Shown here: one piece after another, positions 16,834-25,570 of the stretch
How positions within the stretch are numbered: position 1 is the stretch's first letter
Layout of the letters: each line of letters starts with the position of its first letter
Origin: Actinocatenispora comari
GTDB taxonomy: Bacteria > Actinomycetota > Actinomycetes > Mycobacteriales > Micromonosporaceae
Assembly: GCF_017312725.1 (NCBI RefSeq)
Contig: NZ_BOPO01000064.1
Coordinates: 43,659 to 107,658, forward strand
Reading direction: 5' to 3'
Length of the DNA stretch: 64,000 bases
Translations under genes and position numbers: made by a program
The notes under the pieces: generated by a model
Told to the model about the DNA's origin: nothing
Seen by the model: the letters and a program-made list of their open reading frames with translations, nothing else
Database searches by the model: none

Positions 16834-16852
16834 TTAGGTAAAGCTAACCTAT
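16834..16852 (-). promoter_or_regulatory. Iron box (DmdR/IdeR/DtxR-type operator)
   Basis: TTAGGTAAAGCTAACCTAT closely matches the 19 bp DtxR-family consensus TTAGGTTAGGCTAACCTAA (recalled). Its position just upstream of a siderophore-binding lipoprotein gene supports iron-dependent repression. Confidence 0.85.
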
Positions 16853-17212
16853 CATCGCGAGTTGCGGCGGCTGGTGCCGGTCGCCGGCGAGGTTTGGTGC
16901 GCGTGCTCTCCGGGTACTGAAGAAGGTTTCTTCCGTCGTGAACCAAGTCACACGGCGGTAACGAAATGCCGGTCCCGGCACGAAGATTCGCCCGCGCCGA
17001 CGCGCTCCCGCGTTAAATGAGGAAAATGCCCGGTATGCCGTCCGTTAAGGTCCGTTGCGCCGGCGCCCGGTACCTGTCGCGCCCCCGCGCCGGCCGGCCG
17101 CGGTAACGGGCCGCGAACGGCCGGTACGCGCGCCCCGTGACGCGCCGCCGGCCATCGGATCCCCGCGGACCCGCCCGGCGGGCCGCGGCCGTCGAGGGAG
17201 GACGGTGACCGC
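16853..17212. other. Divergent intergenic region ahead of the opuC operon
   Basis: 360 bp between the siderophore lipoprotein and the betaine importer. It holds an inverted repeat GAAGAAGGTTTCTTC near 16919-16933 and AT-richer stretches (GTTAAATGAGGAAAATG near 17012-17028) that could carry the opuC promoter. A 26-codon ORF at 17026-17106 follows GAGGAAA but resembles nothing known. Confidence 0.4.
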
Positions 17213-17860
17213 TTGAGCTTCTGGGAGTACGTGCGCAACCGCCAAGAGCTGTTGTGGTTCGAGACCTACCAACACGCCAGCATGGTGCTGCAGTGCCTGG
17301 TGCTCGCCACCGCGATCGGCCTGATCATCGCGATCATCACGTACCGCAGCAAGACCGCCTCCGCGGTCGCCACCGGCATCGCCTCGGTGCTGTTCACGAT
17401 CCCGTCGTTCGCGCTGTTCGGCCTGCTCATTCCGGTGTTCGGGCTGGGCGTCACGCCGTCGGTGATCGCGCTGGTGCTCTACTCGCTGCTGCCGATCGTC
17501 CGCAACGCGGTGGTCGGAATGTCCAATGTGGACCCGTCGCTGGTCGATGCCGCGCGGGGCATGGGGATGAGCCGGCTGCGGGTGCTGTTCAAGATCGAGC
17601 TGCCGCTGGCCTGGCCGGTGATCCTGACCGGCATCCGGGTCTCCGCGCAGCTGGTCATGGGCGTCGCCGCGATCGCGGCGTACGTGTCCGGGCCCGGCCT
17701 GGGCGACCAGATCTTCTCCGGCCTGGCCCGCCTCGGTGGCGCCAACGCGGTCAACTCGGCGCTCGCCGGCACCGTCGGGATCATCATCCTGGCGCTCATC
17801 TTCGACGGCTTCTTCGTCCTCATCGGACGGTTCACCACATCGAGGGGCATCCGTGGCTGA
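17213..17860 (+). CDS. Betaine/choline ABC transporter permease (OpuCB/OpuCD type)
   Basis: 215 residues from TTG, supported by GAGGGAGGA at 17194-17202. About six membrane helices and the EAA-like loop VDAARGMGMSRLRVLFKIEL (residues ~113-132) mark a binding-protein-dependent permease. Best resemblance is to the osmoprotectant OpuC/OsmU group. First gene of a four-gene operon. The next gene starts inside its 3' end. Confidence 0.9.
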   Translation: MSFWEYVRNRQELLWFETYQHASMVLQCLVLATAIGLIIAIITYRSKTASAVATGIASVLFTIPSFALFGLLIPVFGLGVTPSVIALVLYSLLPIVRNAVVGMSNVDPSLVDAARGMGMSRLRVLFKIELPLAWPVILTGIRVSAQLVMGVAAIAAYVSGPGLGDQIFSGLARLGGANAVNSALAGTVGIIILALIFDGFFVLIGRFTTSRGIRG

Positions 17861-19088
17861 CGACATCACGACCGGTACGACGCAGGCCGCCGCGGCCGCG
17901 GACGACTCCGGTCTGCACAACGCGACGCACGGCGTCGAGATCCAGCTGCGCAACCTGACCAAGAAGTACCCGGGCCAGTCGCGCGCGGCGGTCTCGGACG
18001 TGACGATGACGATCCCGGCCGGCGAGATCGTCGCGCTGGTCGGCCCGTCCGGCTGCGGCAAGACCACCACGATGAAGCTGATCAACCGGCTGATCGAACC
18101 GACCTCCGGGGAGATCCTGATCGGCGGCGAGGACGCCCGCAAGCAGCCCGCCGACCAGCTGCGCCGGCACGTCGGCTACGTCATCCAGCAGGGCGGGCTG
18201 TTCCCGCACATGACCATCGCCGAGAACGTGGCGCTGGTACCGAAGATGCTCAAGTGGGCGAAGCCCCGCATCACCGAGCGGGTCGACGAGATGCTGGAGC
18301 TGGTCGGGCTGGATCCGGCGCAGTTCCGGGACCGGTACCCGCGGCAGCTGTCCGGCGGTCAGCAGCAGCGGGTCGGGGTCGCCCGGGCGCTCGCCGCCGA
18401 CCCGCCGGTGCTGCTGATGGACGAGCCGTTCGGCGCGGTCGACCCGATCACCCGCGGCCGGCTGCAGGACGAGCTGCTGCACCTGCAGGAGGAGCTGCAC
18501 AAGACGATCGTGTTCGTCACGCACGACTTCGACGAGGCGGTGAAGCTCGGCGACCGGATCGCGGTGCTCGCCGAGGGATCGAAGATCGTGCAGTACGCCG
18601 AGCCGGCGGAGATCCTGGCCCGGCCGACGAACGACTTCGTCCGGGGCTTCATCGGTACCGGCGGGGCGATGAAGCTGCTGCACGTGACCCGCATCGCCGA
18701 CGTCGAACTGGGCGCCGGGGTCACCGCGCAGACCGGTGACGACGCCTCGACCGTCCACACCCGACTGTCCGAAGCGGACGAACCGTGGGCGGTGGTGCTC
18801 GACGCGAACTCGCGTCCGGTGCAGTGGGCCACGGTCGAGGACCTGGCCGGCAAGCAGGGCCCGGTGTCCGACTACGGCACCCCCATCACCACCACCATCT
18901 CCGGCCGGGCCGACCTGCAGGCCGGGCTGGAGGCGCTGCTGGGTTCCGACACCGACTTCGTCCCGGTCACCCGGCGCCGCCGCTACATCGGGCTGGTGTC
19001 GCTGAACACCGTGCAGGGCGCCATCCAGCAGCTGCGCGAGCAGGCCAAGCAGCACGCCAGCGTGGCGGCGGGAGAGGACGGCGCATGA
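17853..19088 (+). CDS. Betaine/choline ABC transporter ATP-binding protein with CBS domain
   Basis: 411 residues from GTG. Walker A GPSGCGKTT near residue 62, LSGGQQQRVGVARAL near 165, Walker B VLLMDEPFGAVDP and the H-loop FVTHDFDEA are all present. The C-terminal ~120 residues hold a CBS-like region. In OpuC/OpuA systems the CBS domain senses ionic strength or c-di-AMP and gates transport. It overlaps the upstream permease by 8 nt and the downstream permease by 4 nt (ATGA). Confidence 0.93.
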   Translation: MADDITTGTTQAAAAADDSGLHNATHGVEIQLRNLTKKYPGQSRAAVSDVTMTIPAGEIVALVGPSGCGKTTTMKLINRLIEPTSGEILIGGEDARKQPADQLRRHVGYVIQQGGLFPHMTIAENVALVPKMLKWAKPRITERVDEMLELVGLDPAQFRDRYPRQLSGGQQQRVGVARALAADPPVLLMDEPFGAVDPITRGRLQDELLHLQEELHKTIVFVTHDFDEAVKLGDRIAVLAEGSKIVQYAEPAEILARPTNDFVRGFIGTGGAMKLLHVTRIADVELGAGVTAQTGDDASTVHTRLSEADEPWAVVLDANSRPVQWATVEDLAGKQGPVSDYGTPITTTISGRADLQAGLEALLGSDTDFVPVTRRRRYIGLVSLNTVQGAIQQLREQAKQHASVAAGEDGA

Positions 19089-19876
19089 CACTCGCACCCG
19101 ACGCCCGCACCGGCCCGGGCGAGTTGGCGCCGGACGCCGCGGTCAAGCCCAAGCCGCGGCGCAAGTGGTACCTGGTGGGCACGCCCGCGCTGATCGTGGT
19201 GGCGCTGCTGCTGGACTGGCTCTACGTGCGCGCGAGCCACCCGGACGCGAACGCGCGCACCACGCTGCAGTTCTCGTACCTGGGGACCAAGCTGCTGGAG
19301 CACCTGAAGCTCACCGTGGTCGCCGGCGTGTTCGTGCTGCTGATCGCGATCCCGCTGGGGGTGCTGCTGTCCCGGCGCGGCGCGCGGTTCGCGATGCCGA
19401 TCGTGCTGGCGCTGGCCAACATCGGCCAGGGCGCGCCGGCGATCGGCATCATCGTGCTGCTCGCGGTGCTGTGGCAGACCGGGTTCACCGTCGCGGTGGT
19501 GGCGCTGGTGATCTACGCGGTGCTGCCGTCACTGCGCAACACCATGGTGGGGCTGCAGCAGATCGACCCGGCGCTCAAGGAGGCCGGCCGCGGCATCGGC
19601 ATGTCCTCGGCCGCGGTGCTGTTCAAGGTCGAGCTGCCGCTCGCGGTACCGGTCATCCTCGCCGGCATCCGCACCACGTTGGTGCTGCTGATCGGGGTGG
19701 CGGCGCTGTCGTCGCTGATCGGCGCCGGCGGGCTGGGCGAGATGATCAGCACCGGCGTGCAGCTGCAGCGCTACAACGTGCTCGTCACCGGCAGCGTGCT
19801 CGTCGCCTGCCTGGCCCTGTTCGTCGACTGGCTGGCCAGCCTGGCCGAACGCTACCTGCGCCCGCGCGGGATCTAG
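19085..19876 (+). CDS. Betaine/choline ABC transporter permease, second subunit
   Basis: 263 residues. The N-terminal tail is basic and cytosolic, and the first helix is at ~28-46. A periplasmic stretch precedes five core helices. The permease loop ALKEAGRGIGMSSAAVLFKV resembles that of the first permease, suggesting the two form the heteromeric channel of an OpuC-type importer. ATGA overlap with the ATPase gene. Confidence 0.92.
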   Translation: MTLAPDARTGPGELAPDAAVKPKPRRKWYLVGTPALIVVALLLDWLYVRASHPDANARTTLQFSYLGTKLLEHLKLTVVAGVFVLLIAIPLGVLLSRRGARFAMPIVLALANIGQGAPAIGIIVLLAVLWQTGFTVAVVALVIYAVLPSLRNTMVGLQQIDPALKEAGRGIGMSSAAVLFKVELPLAVPVILAGIRTTLVLLIGVAALSSLIGAGGLGEMISTGVQLQRYNVLVTGSVLVACLALFVDWLASLAERYLRPRGI

Positions 19877-19884
19877 GAGGCACC

Positions 19885-20853
19885 GTGTCGAAGTTGTTCA
19901 GGCTCGGGTTGCTGGCGGCCGGGCTCGCCGCCTGCGGGCTGCTCGCCACCGGTTGCGGCCTGCACCCGGCGTCCCAGTTCGCGCCGGACGTGACCGGCAA
20001 GAAGATCAAGGCGGGCAGCCTGGACGGCGCCACGCTGTCGGTGACGTCGAAGAACTTCACCGAGCAGATCCTGCTCGGCAAGATCACCGTGTTGGCCCTC
20101 AAGGCCGCCGGCGCTGACGTCGTCGACAAGACGAACGTGCAGGGCTCGATCAACTCGCGCAAGGCGATCGAGCGCGGCGAGGCCGACATGGGCTGGGAGT
20201 ACACCGGTACCGCCTGGATCACCTACATGGGCCAGTCGAAGCCGATCCCGGACCCGCGCAAGCAGTACCAGGCGGTCAAGGCCCGGGACCTGGCCCGCAA
20301 CCACATCGAGTGGCTGTCGTACGCCACCTTCAACAACACCTACGCGATGGCGGCCACCGGGCCGAACGCGAAGAAGTACGGCCTGAAGTCGTTGTCGGAC
20401 ATGAAGAAGGTGCCGCCGGCGAAGCGGTCGTTCTGCGTGGAGACCGAGTTCTACTCCCGGGTGGACGGCTTCGCCGGAATGCTCAAGGCCTACGGCATCC
20501 CCAAGCCACCCGCCAACCAGGTGCACAAGCTCGACACCGGCGTGGTGTACGACGCGACCGCCAAGGGCACCTGCCTGTTCGGCGAGGTGTTCGACACCGA
20601 CGGCCGGATCCCGGCGCTGCACCTGACCACGCTGACCGACGACCGGCACTTCTTCCCGATCTACAACCCGGCGCTGACCATCCGCGAGTCGGTCATCAAG
20701 AAGTACCCGCAGATCGCCACGATCGAGAAGCAGATCGCCTCCCGGCTGTCCACCCGGGTGATGCGCACCCTCAACGCCAAGGTCGACGTCGAGGGACAGG
20801 AACCGGTGCTCGTGGCCCGCGACTGGCTCCGCTCCCAGGGGCTCATCGAGTAG
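19885..20853 (+). CDS. Betaine/choline-binding lipoprotein (OpuCC/ProX type)
   Basis: 322 residues from GTG with AGGAGG just upstream. The lipobox LATGC places lipidation on C24. The mature part has the ProX/OpuCC signature: VTSKNFTEQILLGKITVLAL, then NSRKAIERGEADMGWEYTGT, and PALTIRESVIKKYPQI. The protein should deliver glycine betaine, choline or a related osmolyte to the two permeases. It closes the operon and is followed by a 13 bp-stem terminator. Confidence 0.94.
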   Translation: MSKLFRLGLLAAGLAACGLLATGCGLHPASQFAPDVTGKKIKAGSLDGATLSVTSKNFTEQILLGKITVLALKAAGADVVDKTNVQGSINSRKAIERGEADMGWEYTGTAWITYMGQSKPIPDPRKQYQAVKARDLARNHIEWLSYATFNNTYAMAATGPNAKKYGLKSLSDMKKVPPAKRSFCVETEFYSRVDGFAGMLKAYGIPKPPANQVHKLDTGVVYDATAKGTCLFGEVFDTDGRIPALHLTTLTDDRHFFPIYNPALTIRESVIKKYPQIATIEKQIASRLSTRVMRTLNAKVDVEGQEPVLVARDWLRSQGLIE

Positions 20854-20878
20854 TACCGGAGAAGCCGGCGATCGAGGC

Positions 20879-20909
20879 GGCCGGGGTGCGGTCGACCCGC
20901 ACCCCGGCC
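20879..20909. terminator. Hairpin terminator after opuC operon
   Basis: GGCCGGGGTGCGG (20879-20891) pairs perfectly with CCGCACCCCGGCC (20897-20909), between convergent genes. Confidence 0.85.
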
Positions 20910-20918
20910 TCCGTCGGG

Positions 20919-21626
20919 TCAGAGGGTGCGGTGCACGCCGCGGAGCATGGACAGCATCGCGTCGGCCCAGTCGGGCCGCAGCGTGCCGACCGCGCAGCAC
21001 AGTACCCGGCGCGCCTCGAACCGCAGCCACGGCTCGTGGCCGGTGGCCAGCGCGGCGACGAACCAGGTCATCAGGCCGGGGGTGAGCACCCGGGCGCGAA
21101 ACGCCGGGTCGGTGACCTGCACCTCGAACGCGGCGAAGAACCGTTGCGGCAGCGGCATCTCGGGTCCGAGCGCGTTCGGCAGCCAGCGTGGCTTGATCAC
21201 CAGTGTCGGTACCGGCTGGGGCAGGGTCAGCGCGGCGACGGCGAACACGTACGGCCGGGCCTTGGTGCCGTGCCACACCCGGCAGCGCAGCTCGAACAGG
21301 TGCAGCGGCAGGCCGTGCAGCCACCCGGACACCACCAGCCACGCCACCCGGCTGGACACCGCGGCGAGCGAGTCGCCGACGTACGGCACGCCCGGAAACC
21401 GGCCGGGCAGGTCCGGCCGCGGCCCCAGCTCCAGGGTGAACCGGTGCGAGCGGGCCCACGGGGCCAGCCGCCCGGCCCGGTCCTCGGTGCGCCGCCGCTG
21501 CCGGCGGATTCCCCACCGCCGCAACAGGACGATCCCCACCACCAGCAGCGCGACCGGCAGCAGACCCGACAGCAGCTGGAGCAGCAGCAGCGGGTCGGGC
21601 GGCGCCGGATCGGCGAGGACGGGCAC
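20919..21626 (-). CDS. Single-helix membrane protein, hypothetical
   Basis: 235 residues from GTG. One helix at about 14-36 (LLQLLSGLLPVALLVVGIVL) is followed by a basic stretch and a cytosolic domain. Motifs such as FPGVPYVGDSLAAVSSRVAW and FELRCRVWHGTKARPYVFAV recall DUF3137-like or related actinomycete membrane-bound hypothetical proteins; not firmly recognised. TACGCT lies 6 nt before the GTG, so the mRNA is probably leaderless. Confidence 0.7.
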   Translation of the reverse strand: MPVLADPAPPDPLLLLQLLSGLLPVALLVVGIVLLRRWGIRRQRRRTEDRAGRLAPWARSHRFTLELGPRPDLPGRFPGVPYVGDSLAAVSSRVAWLVVSGWLHGLPLHLFELRCRVWHGTKARPYVFAVAALTLPQPVPTLVIKPRWLPNALGPEMPLPQRFFAAFEVQVTDPAFRARVLTPGLMTWFVAALATGHEPWLRFEARRVLCCAVGTLRPDWADAMLSMLRGVHRTL

Positions 21627-21632
21627 GCGCCG

Positions 21633-21638
21633 AGCGTA
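21633..21638 (-). promoter_or_regulatory. Leaderless -10 box TACGCT
   Basis: Minus-strand TANNNT hexamer 6 nt before the GTG at 21626. Confidence 0.5.
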
Positions 21639-21660
21639 CGGAGACGGGGCAAACCGGCGG

Positions 21661-22440
21661 TCAGTCGAACTGCACGGACCGCTTCGACAGGCCGTACCAG
21701 AAGCCGTCGACGGGGGTGCGGTGCTCGGCGACCGTGTCCTCGGCGGCGCCGAGCGAGACGAACAGCGGGGCGAAGTGCTCGCTGCGCGGATGCGCGAGCC
21801 GCGGCGCCGGCGCCCGGTGCGCGAAGTCCAGCAGCCCGTCCACGTCGCCGGCGTCCAGCGCGCGGGCCGCCCAGTCGTCGAACTCGGTCATGAACGAGGC
21901 GGGCGGTGCGTCCACCCCGGCGCCGAAGTCCACGCAGGACAGGTTGTGGGTCAGGAAGCCGGAGCCGACGATCAGCACGCCCTCCTCCCGCAGCGGCGCG
22001 AGCAGCCGGCCGACCTCGAACAGCCGGCGCGGGTCCAGCGTCGGCATCGAGATCTGCAGTACCGGCACGTCGGCGTCCGGGTACATCTCGACCAGCGGCA
22101 CGTACGCGCCGTGGTCCAGGCCCCGCTCCGGCTCGTCCCGGGTCGGGTAGGCCGAACCGACCAGCCGGCGTACCTTCGCGGCCAGGTCCGGCGCGCCCGG
22201 CGCGGCGTAGCGCACCTGGTAGTAGCGCTCGGGGAAGCCCCAGAAGTCGTAGGTCAGCGGCACCGTGCTGGTGGCGCCGAGCGTCAGCGGCGCCTGCTCC
22301 CAGTGGGCCGAGACCATCAGGATCGCGGTGGGCCGGGGCAGCGTCGCGGACCAGCCGGCGAGCTGGCCGGTCCAGGTCGGGTCGTCGGCCAGCGGCGGGG
22401 CGCCGTGCCCCAGGTACAGCACGGGCATGCGTTCGCTCAT
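21661..22440 (-). CDS. Class III extradiol dioxygenase, DODA/LigB family
   Basis: 259 residues, typical for the family. Metal and catalytic histidines are visible in YLGHGAPP (H12), SAHWE (H46), FLTHN and AEHRTPVDGFWYG near the end. Bacterial members open catechol-type rings (4,5-DOPA or related) using Zn or Fe; the substrate here is unknown. The ATG at 22440 is preferred over an in-frame GTG three codons upstream. It stands alone between a membrane protein and a DUF2785 gene on the same strand. Confidence 0.9.
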   Translation of the reverse strand: MSERMPVLYLGHGAPPLADDPTWTGQLAGWSATLPRPTAILMVSAHWEQAPLTLGATSTVPLTYDFWGFPERYYQVRYAAPGAPDLAAKVRRLVGSAYPTRDEPERGLDHGAYVPLVEMYPDADVPVLQISMPTLDPRRLFEVGRLLAPLREEGVLIVGSGFLTHNLSCVDFGAGVDAPPASFMTEFDDWAARALDAGDVDGLLDFAHRAPAPRLAHPRSEHFAPLFVSLGAAEDTVAEHRTPVDGFWYGLSKRSVQFD

Positions 22441-22485
22441 ACCCCACACAAAGTCGTTGATCTCGCAACTATTCCCGGGCCGCGG

Positions 22486-23316
22486 TCAGCGGTCGGTGGC
22501 GACACCCGGCTCCAGCGGCTCCCGGACCGCCGGGTACGGCGGGAAGACCTCGTGCAGCCGGGCCGCGATCGCATCGCACACCGCCGCCCGGTGCGGCACC
22601 GGCCGCCGGTCGACCATCACGTAGCCCGCCCGCAGTACCGCGAACGTGTTCGCCGCGTCGATCGGCAGCGGGCCGGGCTCGCCGGTGGCGAACAGCCGGT
22701 CGATCGGCGCCAGCCAGCCGGTCGCCTGCGCCTCGGTCAGCTCCGGCCGGGTCAGCGTGCTGGCCAGCGCCCGGGCCAGCCGGTCCTCCTCCTGCTGCGC
22801 GTACCGGTAGTCGGTGGCCGCCACGGTGCGCTCGGCGACCAGCGTGAGCAGCTCGGCGAGCTCCGGCGCCGTCGTCCGGGGCGATCGCCCGAACGCGACC
22901 ACCACGTCGGCGCCGTGCGCGACGGCGTGCAGCCAGCCGAGCTCGTCGTCCCAGCCGCGTACGTCGGGCTCGGTCAGCCACCAGCCGGCGAACGCCGAGC
23001 GCCAGCGCGCCAGGGTGGCCGCATCCAGCAGCCCGGCCGTGCTGGCCCGGTCGACGCTGTTGGCGAGGATCAGCGGCGCGAACGTGCGCGCCTGTACCTG
23101 CGGATGGGCGAACCGCTCGACCATCGCGTCGCCGATCACGGCCAGCCGGTCGTCCAGCACACCGCGTTCGATCCACCGCCGCAGCACCTCGCGGGCCTGC
23201 CAGTCGCGTACCTCCGGATCGGGGGAGGCGAGCAGTTCGAGCAGGTCCGCGACGGCCGCGTCGAGATCGTCGGGTACGGGGAAGTCGGCCGTCACCACGG
23301 CAGCCCAGTCGGTCAT
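22486..23316 (-). CDS. DUF2785 domain protein
   Basis: 276 residues, all-helical. It contains blocks such as RTFAPLILANSVDR, GWLHAVAHGADVVVAFGRSP and EDRLARALASTL that match the DUF2785 family of unknown function. TAGGGT 6 nt before the ATG again suggests a leaderless mRNA. It is divergent from the PdtaS-like kinase gene. No catalytic residues can be proposed. Confidence 0.85.
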   Translation of the reverse strand: MTDWAAVVTADFPVPDDLDAAVADLLELLASPDPEVRDWQAREVLRRWIERGVLDDRLAVIGDAMVERFAHPQVQARTFAPLILANSVDRASTAGLLDAATLARWRSAFAGWWLTEPDVRGWDDELGWLHAVAHGADVVVAFGRSPRTTAPELAELLTLVAERTVAATDYRYAQQEEDRLARALASTLTRPELTEAQATGWLAPIDRLFATGEPGPLPIDAANTFAVLRAGYVMVDRRPVPHRAAVCDAIAARLHEVFPPYPAVREPLEPGVATDR

Positions 23317-23322
23317 GCGGCG

Positions 23323-23328
23323 ACCCTA
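23323..23328 (-). promoter_or_regulatory. Leaderless -10 box TAGGGT
   Basis: Minus-strand TANNNT, 6 nt before the DUF2785 ATG at 23316. Confidence 0.55.
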
Positions 23329-23444
23329 CCGACCGGCGCGCCGGCCACCGGCAGGCATCGCCCGGCCCCGCCCGTAGGCGCCGTACGGCCGCCCCGAGCC
23401 CGGCCCGCGACGCGTGGGCGCGGCGGGTGAGCCGGCGCACGCCC

Positions 23445-23450
23445 TAGGCT
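23445..23450 (+). promoter_or_regulatory. Leaderless -10 box TAGGCT for PdtaS-like kinase
   Basis: TAGGCT ends 6 nt before the GTG at 23457; no Shine-Dalgarno is present. Confidence 0.55.
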
Positions 23451-23456
23451 GGTCGC

Positions 23457-24935
23457 GTGTCGACACTGCGAGACCTGGTCGAGGAGTACACCGACCTCGC
23501 GCCGGCGGACATCGAGCATCTGCACCGGTTGGCCGGTGACTGGCAGCTGCTGTCCGATCTGTCCTTCGCCGACCTGCTGCTGTGGGTACCGACCGCGCAC
23601 GGCCGGTTCCGGTGCGTGGCGCAGGTGCGGCCGACGACCGCGCCCACCGCGTACCAGGACGACCAGGTGGGGCGGGAGGCCGGCGCGCCGGACTTCGCGC
23701 ACCTGGGCATCGCCCGGGACGAGCGCCGGATCTGGCGCGAGGGCGACCCGGTCTGGTACGGCGACACCCCGGCCCGGCACGAGGCGATCCCGGTGCGCCG
23801 GCTCGGCAGCGACGAGATCATCGCGGTGGTCGGGCGCGACACCAACCTGTCCGATGCGCGTACGCCCGGCAAGCTGGAGCTCAACTACCTGGGGCTCGCC
23901 GACGACCTGGCGCTGATGCTGACCCAGGGCACGTTCCCGCCCACCCACCATCCGGGCGAGACCACCTCGGCGCCGCGGATCGGTGACGGGCTGGTCCGCC
24001 TGGACGAGCAGGGCAAGGCGGTGTACGCGAGCCCGAACGCGCAGTCCGCGTACCGCCGGATGGGGCTGCCCGGCGACCTGATCGGCGAGGACCTGGCGGC
24101 GCTGACCGGCCGGCTCGCCGACGATCCGCTGGAGGGCAGCGAGGCCACCGAACGCATCCTGACCGCGCTGGACGGGCAGGGCCCGGCCCGCAAGGAGATC
24201 GACGCGCGCGGCGCGAGCGTGCTGATGCGGGCGCTGCCGCTGCTGCCCGAGGGCACCCCGGCCGGCGCGCTGGTGCTGGTCCGCGACGTCACCGAGGTAC
24301 GCCGGCGCGACCGCGCGCTGCTGACCAAGGACGCCACCATCCGCGAGATCCACCACCGGGTGAAGAACAACCTGCAGACCGTCGCCGCGCTGCTTCGCCT
24401 GCAGGCCCGGCGGTCCGTGCCGCAGGCCCGCGCCGCGCTGGAGGAGTCGGTACGCCGGGTCGCGTCGATCGCGCTGGTGCACGAGACGCTGTCGTTCACC
24501 TCCGACGAGGCGGTCGAGTTCGACACGATCGTCGACCGGGTCGCGTCGATGGCCGGCGAGGTCGCCGCGGCCGAGTCCAAGGTGGTGTTCCGGCGCGAGG
24601 GCAGCTTCGGGGTACTGCCGGCCGAGGTGGCCACGCCGCTGGTGATGGTGCTCAACGAGCTGCTGCAGAACGCCGCCGAGCACGCCTACCCGGCCGGCGG
24701 GTCGGGCGAGGTGGTGGTGTCCGCGCGGCGGCGTCGTCGGCAGGTCGACGTCACGGTCTGCGATGCCGGCGCCGGGCTGCCGGACGGGTTCGTCCTGGAC
24801 GGCAGCGACCGGCTCGGCCTGCAGATCGTCCGTACCCTGGTCACCGGCGAGCTGCGCGGCACCATCGAGCTGCGTCCGCGCACCCCCGGCCCCGGTACCG
24901 AGGCGGCGCTCGCCATCCCGCTGCCCCGGCGCTGA
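23457..24935 (+). CDS. pdtaS: Sensor histidine kinase, PdtaS type
   Basis: 492 residues: an N-terminal GAF-type sensor (~1-165), a PAS-like domain (~170-290), then HisKA_2 with IREIHHRVKNNLQTVAALL (phospho-histidine near 299) and an HATPase with NELLQNAAEHAYP near 400 and LGLQIVRTLV. This is the mycobacterial PdtaS (Rv3220c) layout, a soluble kinase whose partner PdtaR is an ANTAR RNA-binding antiterminator. No pdtaR gene is in the window. In mycobacteria and Streptomyces it sits next to whiB1/wblE; here that gene is 15 kb away. Confidence 0.92.
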   Translation: MSTLRDLVEEYTDLAPADIEHLHRLAGDWQLLSDLSFADLLLWVPTAHGRFRCVAQVRPTTAPTAYQDDQVGREAGAPDFAHLGIARDERRIWREGDPVWYGDTPARHEAIPVRRLGSDEIIAVVGRDTNLSDARTPGKLELNYLGLADDLALMLTQGTFPPTHHPGETTSAPRIGDGLVRLDEQGKAVYASPNAQSAYRRMGLPGDLIGEDLAALTGRLADDPLEGSEATERILTALDGQGPARKEIDARGASVLMRALPLLPEGTPAGALVLVRDVTEVRRRDRALLTKDATIREIHHRVKNNLQTVAALLRLQARRSVPQARAALEESVRRVASIALVHETLSFTSDEAVEFDTIVDRVASMAGEVAAAESKVVFRREGSFGVLPAEVATPLVMVLNELLQNAAEHAYPAGGSGEVVVSARRRRRQVDVTVCDAGAGLPDGFVLDGSDRLGLQIVRTLVTGELRGTIELRPRTPGPGTEAALAIPLPRR

Positions 24936-25014
24936 CCGCCGCCGGGAACCGTTTCCGCGGGTTCGGGCAACAGCAGGTGTGACGTCACGACACGAGTTGG
25001 AGCACGATGCCCGC

Positions 25015-25569
25015 GTGGGGGTGTCGCAACCGGCAGCGGAGCGTACGGACGCCGACCTGATCCTGGCCGACTTCGCCGCGCTGTTCGACCGGCACGCCGT
25101 CGCACTGCACCGCTACCTGGCCCGCCGGGCCGGTACCGGTCCCGCTGACGACCTGCTCGCGCAGACCTTCCTGGTCGCGTACGAGCGGCGCGGCAGCTAC
25201 GACCGCACCCGGCCCGACGCCCGACCCTGGCTGTACGGCATCGCCGGCAACCTGCTGCGCCGGCGGTACCGCGAGGAGACCCGGCAGTACCAGGCGTGGG
25301 CGCGGACCGGGGTCGACCCGGTCGCCGCGGACCACGCCGGCCGGGTCGCCGACGCGGTCGATGCCGGGGTCGCCGCGAGCCGGCTCGCCGGGGCGCTGGC
25401 CCAGCTGGCGTACCCCGAGCGGGAGGTGCTGCTGCTGGTGGCCTGGGGCGAGCTGAGCTACCCCGAGGTCGCCGCGGCGCTGGACATCCCGGTCGGCACG
25501 GTGCGGTCCCGGCTGCACCGCGCCCGCGCCCGCATCCGTGCCGCCGCCCCCACCCCACAAGGAGACTGA
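25015..25569 (+). CDS. ECF-type RNA polymerase sigma factor
   Basis: 184 residues. Region 2: FAALFDRHAVALHRYLARRA, then ADDLLAQTFLVAYERR and RPWLYGIAGNLLRRRYRE. Region 4: YPEREVLLLVAWGELSYPEV and LDIPVGTVRSRLHRARARIR. The start is uncertain: GTG 24979 would add 12 residues, and neither has a clear ribosome site. It lies 1 nt before a CU044_5270 gene and then a large secreted protein, a recurring actinomycete sigma module. The following membrane protein probably acts as its anti-sigma factor. Confidence 0.9.
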   Translation: MGVSQPAAERTDADLILADFAALFDRHAVALHRYLARRAGTGPADDLLAQTFLVAYERRGSYDRTRPDARPWLYGIAGNLLRRRYREETRQYQAWARTGVDPVAADHAGRVADAVDAGVAASRLAGALAQLAYPEREVLLLVAWGELSYPEVAAALDIPVGTVRSRLHRARARIRAAAPTPQGD

Positions 25570-25570
25570 G

